Assembly (NCBI RefSeq): GCF_017942225.1
Contig: NZ_JAGKSD010000001.1
Location: 62,001-126,000, forward strand
Length of the DNA: 64,000 nt
Reading direction: 5' to 3'
From: Corynebacterium sp. Marseille-P3884
GTDB lineage: Bacteria > Actinomycetota > Actinomycetes > Mycobacteriales > Mycobacteriaceae
Positions within the stretch are counted from its first letter, which is position 1. The number at the start of each line of letters is the position of its first letter. Position numbers and translations under genes: made by a program. Shown here in pieces: positions 56,225 to 62,585 of this stretch. A model generated the notes under the pieces. The model was not told the origin of the DNA, made no database searches, and was given only the letters and a program-made list of their open reading frames with translations.

Positions 56225-57508
56225 ATGACACATTCGCCTGATTTCTCACCCGTCCACGCAGCAGACATCCAAGGGGCACAGGCGAGCATTTCGAGCATTA
56301 TTGCGCCGACTCCGTTGCAGTATTGCCCGCGTTTGTCGCAGGCCTACGGGGTGGAGGTGTACCTCAAGCGCGAGGACCTGCAGGATGTGCGGTCGTACAA
56401 GATCCGCGGCGCGTACTACAACATCAGCAACCTCACCGAAGAAGAGAAAGCCGCGGGTGTCGTCGCGGCGTCGGCAGGCAACCATGCGCAGGGTGTCGCG
56501 TACGCGTGCCGCTCGATGGGCATCGACGGAAAGATCTTCGTGCCGAAGCGCACGCCCAAGCAGAAGCGCGACCGCATCAAGGTGCACGGCGGGGACAATG
56601 TGGAGCTCGTTCTCGTCGGTGACACCTTCGACGAAGCGGCAGAAGCAGCGCGCAAGGACGCACAATCACGCGGCGCCACCATCGTCGAGCCCTTCAATGC
56701 GCGCAATACCGTGATCGGCCAGGGCACCGTGGGCGCTGAGGTGGTCTCCCAGCTGTCGGGTCTGGGCAAGTCACTCGACTCCATCGTTGTCCCAGTTGGT
56801 GGCGGCGGACTGCTCGCCGGCATCACTTCCTATCTGGCAGATATGTCACCGCGTACCGCGGTCGTCGGCGTGGAGCCAGCAGGCGGCCGATCGCTGCAGG
56901 CGGCGCTCGATGCCGGCGAGCCAGTGACGCTGGAGACCATCGACCCGTTCGTCGACGGCGCCGCGGTCAAGCGCATCGGCGACGTGAATTTCAAGATCAT
57001 CGAGGAAAACCTCGGGCGCTTGCACGTTGTGGCAGCTGATGAGGGAGCGGTGTGCACGAGCATGCTCGCCCTGTACCAGAACGAGGGCATCATCGCGGAG
57101 CCCGCGGGCGCCCTGTCAGTGGCGGCGTTGGCAGATGTAAACCTGACACCTGGCAGCACCGTTGTGTGCGTCATTTCCGGCGGCAATAATGATGTCCTGC
57201 GCTACGCCGAGATCATGGAACGGTCCCTGGTGCACCGGGGACTGAAGCACTACTTCTTGGTCAACTTCGCGCAGGAGCCGGGCCAGCTGCGCCGCTTCCT
57301 CAACGACGTGCTCGGCCCAGACGACGACATCGCATTGTTCGAGTATCTGAAGAAGAACAACCGCGAGACCGGCGCGGCACTCGTCGGCATCGAGCTCGCG
57401 CGCGCATCCGATCTCGACCCGCTGCTCGAGCGCATGGAGGAGGCCGCATTCGACTGCCGCCGGCTCTTCCCGGGCACCCCCGAATACGATTTCATTGTCA
57501 CTGGCTAG
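56225..57508 (+). CDS. ilvA: Threonine ammonia-lyase (biosynthetic threonine dehydratase)
   Basis: 427 residues. PLP-binding Lys59 in VRSYKIRGAY, SAGNHAQGVAYA, the Gly-rich phosphate loop VVPVGGGGLLAGI, and a C-terminal regulatory region of about 90 residues (YFLVNFAQEPGQLRRFLNDVLGPDDDI) with a single ACT-like domain. First step of isoleucine synthesis; the C-domain normally senses isoleucine and valine. ATG 56225 preferred over TTG 56216 because of the promoter spacing. The end overlaps treZ by 4 bp, convergent. Confidence 0.94.
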   Translation: MTHSPDFSPVHAADIQGAQASISSIIAPTPLQYCPRLSQAYGVEVYLKREDLQDVRSYKIRGAYYNISNLTEEEKAAGVVAASAGNHAQGVAYACRSMGIDGKIFVPKRTPKQKRDRIKVHGGDNVELVLVGDTFDEAAEAARKDAQSRGATIVEPFNARNTVIGQGTVGAEVVSQLSGLGKSLDSIVVPVGGGGLLAGITSYLADMSPRTAVVGVEPAGGRSLQAALDAGEPVTLETIDPFVDGAAVKRIGDVNFKIIEENLGRLHVVAADEGAVCTSMLALYQNEGIIAEPAGALSVAALADVNLTPGSTVVCVISGGNNDVLRYAEIMERSLVHRGLKHYFLVNFAQEPGQLRRFLNDVLGPDDDIALFEYLKKNNRETGAALVGIELARASDLDPLLERMEEAAFDCRRLFPGTPEYDFIVTG

Positions 57509-59220
57509 CGCCTGATGACGGCGAATCCCCAGGGCTCCAGCTGAATCGCGTCGGCGGTGACAGTGGGGGAGCCGAATGAGTAGATGAGCTCCCCGCCCGC
57601 AGGGACGGTGACTGGCTGGTCAGTGAAATTCGCCGCGAGGAAGACATCGTCGTAGCCCATGGTCAGCCAGGAATCGGAATGATCGACTTCAAGCTCGCGC
57701 AGATCCTCGCGGGCGAGGTTCAATTCGCGGCGCAGGGTGATCAGCGTCTTGTACGCCTCGTGCATTGCGGAGGCATCGTCGTTGACATTCCAGTTCAGCT
57801 TCGCTGATGCAAAAGTAGCTGGATCAGCCGGATCAGGGACCTCGTCGAAGTCCCAGCCGTAGCGCGCGAATTCGTGGGCGCGTCCCTGACGGGTCAGCTG
57901 CATCAGCTTCTCGTCGGTGTGGGAGACGAAGAAGGGAAACGGTGTCTGCGCGAAGGATTCCTCACCCATGAAGATCATCGGCGTGAACGGGCTGAAGAAG
58001 ATCACGGCGGCTTTCAGCGCGTGCTGGGCCAACGTGAGATTTTGCGACGGGCGGTCGCCCTGCGCGCGGTTGCCCACTTGGTCGTGCGTCGTGGTGTAGG
58101 TGATCAGCTTCCACGGCGGGATCGTCGACAAATCCAGTGCACGACCGTGGGTGCGGCCGCGGAAGCTGGAGTAGTGGTTACGGAACCGGAAGCCGTGGCG
58201 TAGCGTGTCCGCGAGAATCTCAATCGTGCCGAAGTCTTCGTAATATGCGTTATTTTCGCCGGTGACGACGGTGTGGAGGGCATGGTGGACGTCGTCAAGC
58301 CACTGCGCGTCCAGGCCGTAGCCACCGACGGAATAATCGGAGATGATCCGCGGATCATTGAGGTCGCTTTCGGCGATGATGATCGGGTTCGGCCCGAATT
58401 CCGCTTCCACCTCGTCGGCGAGCATGTTGATCTGCTCCATGATCGAGTACGCGTTGCGGTCATCGTAGGAATGCACCGCGTCGAGGCGCAGCCCGTCGAT
58501 GTGGAATTCGGTGAGCCAGCGGCGGACAGCGTCCAGCACATACGCCCGGACCTCGTCCGAATCAGCGCCGGAGAAGTTGACCACGTCACCCCACCCCGTG
58601 GAACCCGACGTGGTGTACGGCCCGAATTGGCCGTTGTAATTGCCGTCGGGCCCGAAGTGGTTGAACACCACGTCCAGGTACACGCCCACACCGCGACGGT
58701 GCGCGGCATTGACCAGACGCTTAAGCCCGTCCGGCCCGCCGTAGCTCTCCTGCACCGCGAACCAGTCCACACCGTCGTAACCCCAGTTGTGCTCGCCGCC
58801 GAAGGGCTGGACGGGCATCAGCTCGATTGTGGTCACGCCCAGGTCCACAAGATAATCAAGCTTATCGACGGCCCCGTCGAACGTTCCCTCCTTACTGAAC
58901 GTTCCCACGTGGAGCTCGTAGATCACTTGCCCCTTGAGCTCGTAACTGGTCCAGTGCTGGTCGGACCACTCGAATTCGGGATCCGTCACCGCAGACAGAC
59001 CGTGCACTCCGTCGGGCTGGCGGGTTGAGCGCGGGTCGGGGAGAGGCGAGGTCCACGACGCGCCGTCGAAAAGCGAAAAGCCATAGCGCTGACCTGGAAC
59101 CTTCTCGATATCGCTCAACCACCAACCCGTGCGCGCGTCGTCGCGGCGCATCGGGTGCTCGACGCCGTCGACCACCACTTTCACATCGTGCGCGTACGGG
59201 GCCCACACATCGAACTTCAT
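57505..59220 (-). CDS. treZ: Malto-oligosyltrehalose trehalohydrolase
   Basis: 571 residues, GH13. N-terminal beta domain (MKFDVWAPYAHDVKVVVDG), then the barrel with VIYELHVGTFS, FNHFGPDGNY, catalytic nucleophile in DGLRLDAVHS, acid/base in IIIAESDLNDPR and the third acidic residue in YTTTHDQVGN. Releases trehalose from maltooligosyl-trehalose made by TreY, which is encoded downstream on the same strand. TAGGGT lies 7 nt before the ATG (leaderless). Its first bases are duplicated at 61080. One CGTCGATAAGC word near the region coding GAVDKLDYLVD. Confidence 0.94.
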   Translation of the reverse strand: MKFDVWAPYAHDVKVVVDGVEHPMRRDDARTGWWLSDIEKVPGQRYGFSLFDGASWTSPLPDPRSTRQPDGVHGLSAVTDPEFEWSDQHWTSYELKGQVIYELHVGTFSKEGTFDGAVDKLDYLVDLGVTTIELMPVQPFGGEHNWGYDGVDWFAVQESYGGPDGLKRLVNAAHRRGVGVYLDVVFNHFGPDGNYNGQFGPYTTSGSTGWGDVVNFSGADSDEVRAYVLDAVRRWLTEFHIDGLRLDAVHSYDDRNAYSIMEQINMLADEVEAEFGPNPIIIAESDLNDPRIISDYSVGGYGLDAQWLDDVHHALHTVVTGENNAYYEDFGTIEILADTLRHGFRFRNHYSSFRGRTHGRALDLSTIPPWKLITYTTTHDQVGNRAQGDRPSQNLTLAQHALKAAVIFFSPFTPMIFMGEESFAQTPFPFFVSHTDEKLMQLTRQGRAHEFARYGWDFDEVPDPADPATFASAKLNWNVNDDASAMHEAYKTLITLRRELNLAREDLRELEVDHSDSWLTMGYDDVFLAANFTDQPVTVPAGGELIYSFGSPTVTADAIQLEPWGFAVIRR

Positions 59221-59314
59221 ATGTTCAACCCTAAGTAAAATGATCTACCGATGGCGACAACATATTCATTGCCTGTCGCGGGTGAACCAACGGTGAGCGA
59301 GATCGAGATCAAAC
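59201..59314. repeat. Left 114-bp direct repeat (treZ/yigZ junction copy 1)
   Basis: Identical to 61080-61193 at 104 of 114 positions. It holds the start of treZ, the spacer and the first 21 codons of a YigZ-like gene. Confidence 0.95.
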
Positions 59315-59328
59315 TTGCCGAAGCGTGA
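59251..59328 (+). pseudogene. Truncated 5' fragment of the YigZ-family gene
   Basis: ATG followed by 25 codons (MATTYSLPVAGEPTVSEIEIK...) that match the start of the intact YigZ-family gene at 61130, then unrelated codons and a TGA. The same -10 (TAAAAT) is kept 9 nt upstream, so the fragment may still be transcribed toward the antisense side of the cassette. Confidence 0.85.
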
Positions 59329-59394
59329 CCGCGATGCTGGTAGACCGAATAAGAAAAAGTGCCGCGAGCTAGACAAACTGCGTGGCAGGCGTGG

Positions 59395-60225
59395 CTAAGC
59401 GTGGAGCGGGAAGCGCCGCCAGGGAGAGTTCGGGTCGATCAATGCTTCCGTGAGAATGTGGTCGAACAACTGGAGTTCACCCTGCATGTCGTCTGCGTTG
59501 TCCCTGATGGTGTCGGCTGACCAAATGGCGCGACCCCACCAGAAGCTGGCTGCGGCATCCCCCCAAGACCGGAAGTGCTTCTGCAGCTCGGCGACAGCGC
59601 GCGAGGCGTAGCTGGAGTACTCCTCAGGGGTGATGAGCCCGACGAGCGCGGCTGTCGCGCCTGTCATTTCCACCCGCATGATGTCCCAGGCGCGGGTCGT
59701 TGTCGGGGTCGACGGCGCGTTAACGTTCGCGAACGAAGGGTGGGTGCGCACAGCTATCCAGTGGTCGAAGTCGGTCCAGAGCTGCTTCGGATCCATCCAG
59801 TTGGAAATAGCCAAGTGCTCCAGGAAGATCTCCATCGTCCGGCGGCGCGCCGCAAAATCCTGCGAACGCCATTCCTGCGGGGCGAACTCACCCGTGAGCA
59901 TTTCGGCTGTGTGCAGCACGGCATCCGACGACGCGGTGTGCATGTCGCCGGCGATGAGCATCTCCATCATTTGACGGGCTCCATCAGCCGAGGTGATGCC
60001 CCACGAGTGCTCAAGCATGCGCTTGTATTGCACGCGATCTTTCTTTACAGGCAACGTGGGAGTGTCCACGGTCCGGTCGTGTGCCACTCGGTACGGCAGG
60101 GCGAAAACCGCCTCCAGCACCGTCTGACGGTCCGGCTGCGGGGCGCTCCATTCCCACAGGTCAACTGCCATATTTTCGGCCTTGGCGCGGGGACGTTCGA
60201 ACCGTGCGGCGGTGATGGCGGTCAT
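59395..60225 (-). CDS. DUF1266-like protein
   Basis: 276 residues, soluble, Trp-rich. The segment MLEHSWGITSADGARQMMEMLIAGDMH (about 70-96) is typical of DUF1266 proteins, as are RAWDIMRVEMTGATAALVGLITPEEY and SWGDAAASFWWGRAIWSAD. DUF1266 proteins often lie in variable regions beside secretion or toxin loci; no activity is established. GGAAGGAA lies about 8 nt before the ATG. Base use does not stand out from the chromosome. Confidence 0.75.
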   Translation of the reverse strand: MTAITAARFERPRAKAENMAVDLWEWSAPQPDRQTVLEAVFALPYRVAHDRTVDTPTLPVKKDRVQYKRMLEHSWGITSADGARQMMEMLIAGDMHTASSDAVLHTAEMLTGEFAPQEWRSQDFAARRRTMEIFLEHLAISNWMDPKQLWTDFDHWIAVRTHPSFANVNAPSTPTTTRAWDIMRVEMTGATAALVGLITPEEYSSYASRAVAELQKHFRSWGDAAASFWWGRAIWSADTIRDNADDMQGELQLFDHILTEALIDPNSPWRRFPLHA

Positions 60226-60284
60226 CAGGGGATTCCTTCCTCACAAGACGAAATTCGCGCAATACACATGTTAACCTGCCCTAC

Positions 60285-60800
60285 GTGGTCGATGAGAACG
60301 AGTTTGTGCGTAAAGCGTTAGAGCGTTGTGGTGACACCCAGATCGCACCGGCCGTCGTGAATGATGTCATGCATGTGCTTGGCCCTGGAGAGGAAATCCT
60401 GGAGGTGGCACTCACGAGTGCTCCCGGGTTCACGTCAGCATGCGTGTGCACGACTTCGCGCCTGTTTCTTGGCACTGCGCCAGGCCAGGTGACAGTGATC
60501 GACCACGCCTGGCTCACCGGCTTTTGTGGTCGCCCGTACGGGCCCGCAGAAGAGCTAACGCTCACACTCAAGGCCGTGGACGGGGAAGTGAACTGGATCG
60601 GATTCAACCGCACTGGACTGATGCGTATCTTGCACGCCCTTGATTTCGCGATGCAGAGCCCGGCACCGGAAGCAACCATTCCAGAACTGTTCAACCAGTG
60701 GATCGATGTCCAGCAGGAAGCGGACAACGTTGAGATGACTTCCGAGCAGTTCGAACTGAACATCCGCGAAGCGATCGGAGAGGGCAAGTGGCTGACATAA
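60285..60800 (+). CDS. Hypothetical PH-like soluble protein
   Basis: 171 residues. The strands EEILEVALTSAPGFTSACVCTTSRLFLGTAPGQVTVIDHAWLTGF resemble bacterial PH-like (YokE/SHOCT-associated) domains, which place 'thing to measure' strands after a helical N-terminus; low certainty. GTG start with TAACCT 7 nt upstream (leaderless). Divergent from the DUF1266-like gene with a 59-bp spacer; overlaps the next start by 13 bp. Confidence 0.6.
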   Translation: MVDENEFVRKALERCGDTQIAPAVVNDVMHVLGPGEEILEVALTSAPGFTSACVCTTSRLFLGTAPGQVTVIDHAWLTGFCGRPYGPAEELTLTLKAVDGEVNWIGFNRTGLMRILHALDFAMQSPAPEATIPELFNQWIDVQQEADNVEMTSEQFELNIREAIGEGKWLT

Positions 60801-61057
60801 ACACCTACCCGGAGCCGAGGGCCGCCTTCTCTGGCGACGCGCTTCTACCCGATCCGCCATCGAACCGGCCCCGGCCCAACTACGGGCCGAAAGGTGCTCC
60901 CCCGGCGCAGAAGGCTCATAATGGCGCCCCTTACGGTGAGGACTATGATTTCTGGCAACAGGGCCTGTCCCCGGTGAAGCTCTCCGTTCAGACGCAGCTC
61001 ATTCTGGCCACCGTGATCGTGACCATTATCGTGACTTTCGCGGTGATCTTCGTTTAA
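60788..61057 (+). CDS. Small membrane protein, 89 residues
   Basis: GTG start. The N-terminal 60 residues are Pro-rich and hydrophilic (PEPRAAFSGDALLPDPPSNRPRPNYGPKGAPPAQ), then one membrane helix at the end (LILATVIVTIIVTFAVIFV). Translation is probably coupled to the preceding gene, which it overlaps by 13 bp. No family recognised. A small hairpin (GGCGCAGAGCTGCGC on the minus strand) follows. Confidence 0.6.
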   Translation: MADINTYPEPRAAFSGDALLPDPPSNRPRPNYGPKGAPPAQKAHNGAPYGEDYDFWQQGLSPVKLSVQTQLILATVIVTIIVTFAVIFV

Positions 61058-61079
61058 GGATCTAGCGCAGCTCTGCGCC

Positions 61080-61193
61080 GCCCACACATCGAACTTCAGG
61101 TGTTCAACCCTAAGTAAAATGGTCCGGCGATGGTGACAACATATTCATTGCCTGTCGCGGGTGAACCGACGGTGAACGAGTTCGAGATCAAAC
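61080..61193. repeat. Right 114-bp direct repeat (treZ/yigZ junction copy 2)
   Basis: Partner of 59201-59314. Here the treZ start codon is lost (CAT changed to CAG) and the YigZ-family gene is intact. Confidence 0.95.
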
Positions 61194-61774
61194 GCTCCCG
61201 CTTCATCACCTGGATTGCACGAGCTGAGACCGAAGAAGAAGCACGCGATGTCATCGCGCGCGCACGACACGAATTCCCCGATGCGCGGCACCACTGCTCC
61301 GCATTCATCGTGCACGTCGACGGTGCTGTGCCCATTGAACGCTCCAGCGATGACGGCGAACCTGCCGGCACAGCCGGTAAACCGATGCTCGATGCACTGC
61401 GCGGCTCTGGCCTCGAATCCGCCGTGGCCGTGGTGATCCGCTATTTCGGCGGTGTGAAACTCGGCGCGGGTGGGCTCGTCCACGCCTATTCGGAATCTGT
61501 CTCACAAGCTCTTGACGCCGTGCCACGGGCGGAGAAATCCCTTCGCGAACTCGTCGCAGTCGATCTTCCTCATGCCGATGCCGGGCGGATTGAAGCGGAA
61601 CTGCGCACCCACGGCATCGACGTCGTCGACGTGGCCTACGGTGCGCACGCGAGTTACCGGCTCGCCATCGCCCCCGGAACCCGCGACGAATTCGATGAGC
61701 TGCTCGCCGCCGTCACCCAAGGAAACGCAACCGCGCGCGAGGCGGGAACAATGTGGGTGGAGCGCGCCCGCTAA
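61130..61774 (+). CDS. YigZ/IMPACT family protein
   Basis: 214 residues. The UPF0029/IMPACT N-domain is plain: EFEIKRSRFITWIARAETEEEARDVIARARHEFPDARHHCSAFIV, SDDGEPAGTAGKPMLDALRGSGLESAVAVVIRYFGGVKLGAGGLVHAYSESV, followed by the DUF1949-like C-domain. Homologues bind ribosomes or proline-rich targets; in bacteria the role is unsettled. TAAAAT lies 9 nt before the ATG. Its 5' end is duplicated near treZ, which indicates that the original neighbour was treZ. Confidence 0.92.
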   Translation: MVTTYSLPVAGEPTVNEFEIKRSRFITWIARAETEEEARDVIARARHEFPDARHHCSAFIVHVDGAVPIERSSDDGEPAGTAGKPMLDALRGSGLESAVAVVIRYFGGVKLGAGGLVHAYSESVSQALDAVPRAEKSLRELVAVDLPHADAGRIEAELRTHGIDVVDVAYGAHASYRLAIAPGTRDEFDELLAAVTQGNATAREAGTMWVERAR

Positions 61775-61784
61775 ACTTGTGCTC

Positions 61785-62021
61785 ATGACTCTTCAGCCCC
61801 GCCCGAATAACCCGATCGAAGCCCGTAAACAAGCCGTGCGCCGCTACTCCCGCAACGGAGTGGCTTGCGTCGGTGGCGGTGTGCTCGGCGGTGTGGCGCT
61901 GGGCCTGATCTTCTCCTCCTTCTGGTTTTGGTTCGCCCTCGGCATGGTCGTCGCTGTCGGCGGCGGGCTGTACAACTACAGCAAGATCCAGAAGATCATC
62001 AACCACCAGGACAACTACTAA
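61785..62021 (+). CDS. Small two-helix membrane protein
   Basis: 78 residues: MTLQPRPNNPIEARKQAVRRYSRNG, then two adjoining hydrophobic stretches (ACVGGGVLGGVALGLIFS and FWFWFALGMVVAVGGGLY) and NYSKIQKIINHQDNY. TAAACT, overlapping the preceding stop codon, lies 7 nt before the ATG (leaderless). No family assigned. Confidence 0.7.
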   Translation: MTLQPRPNNPIEARKQAVRRYSRNGVACVGGGVLGGVALGLIFSSFWFWFALGMVVAVGGGLYNYSKIQKIINHQDNY

Positions 62022-62025
62022 TTCC

Positions 62026-62412
62026 GTGGCTGGTGCTGAACCCGACGGCAGCCCCGTCCGCATCGACGTGTGGGTGTGGGCCGTCCGCATGTACAAGACC
62101 CGTTCCGAAGCCGCCAACGCGGTGCGCGCCGGGCACGTCAAGCTCAACGGCAACGCCGTGAAACCATCCACGCAAGTCGTGCCGGGCGACCGAGTCAAAG
62201 CGTGGAAAGACTACCGGGACATCGAGTACGAAGTGGTGCAGACCCTTCGCAAACGCGCCGGTGCACCTGTAGCCCGGACCTGCTACATCGATCACTCGCC
62301 GCCGCCTCCGCCGAAGGAGTACTTCTACTCCATGCCGAAGCGCGACCGGGGTGCCGGCCGGCCGACCAAGAAGGAGCGGCGCGAACTCGACCGGCTGATG
62401 GGTCGGCGCTGA
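62026..62412 (+). CDS. S4-domain RNA-binding protein, Hsp15 type
   Basis: 128 residues. S4 domain at 12-60: VRIDVWVWAVRMYKTRSEAANAVRAGHVKLNGNAVKPSTQVVPGDRV, as in Hsp15 (HslR), which rescues stalled 50S subunits carrying peptidyl-tRNA. The tail is rich in P, K and R (PPPPPKEYF, GRPTKKERRELDRLMGRR). GTG start 4 bp after the preceding gene, so the two are likely cotranscribed. Confidence 0.87.
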   Translation: MAGAEPDGSPVRIDVWVWAVRMYKTRSEAANAVRAGHVKLNGNAVKPSTQVVPGDRVKAWKDYRDIEYEVVQTLRKRAGAPVARTCYIDHSPPPPPKEYFYSMPKRDRGAGRPTKKERRELDRLMGRR

Positions 62413-62465
62413 ACTGGGACTGAGCAGACGAGCTCTGGATGCGGGCATCCGCGGCGAGGATGTGA

Positions 62466-62540
62466 ACCCCAAAACTTAGTTAGCCCAGGTCGGCGAAAAT
62501 GGCCTGAAATCCGCGACCTGGGGTAACTCACTTCTGGGGT
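62466..62540. repeat. 27-bp imperfect inverted repeat between convergent genes
   Basis: Arms 62466-62492 and 62514-62540 match at 23 of 27 positions around a 21-nt loop; the inner 9 bp (CCCAGGTCG/CGACCTGGG) are perfect. May serve as a bidirectional terminator between the S4 gene and treY, but is longer than needed and lacks U tracts, so a small palindromic element is possible. Confidence 0.75.
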
Positions 62541-62585
62541 CAACATCTAGAGAACCGAAGTCCAGGGGGCTGAGTTTGAGCCGCG

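Larger units (their letters stand above)
59315..61079. mobile_element. Probable inserted cassette between direct repeats
   Basis: A 1.77-kb segment with three genes (DUF1266-like, PH-like, small membrane protein) that separates treZ from the YigZ-family gene and is flanked by the 114-bp direct repeats. No transposase, integrase or terminal inverted repeat was seen. The layout fits single-crossover integration of a circle that carried the treZ/yigZ junction (inference). Confidence 0.65.

Noticed and set aside
59201..61193. Insertion sequence
   Set aside because: No transposase and no terminal inverted repeats; the flanking repeats are too long for a target-site duplication.
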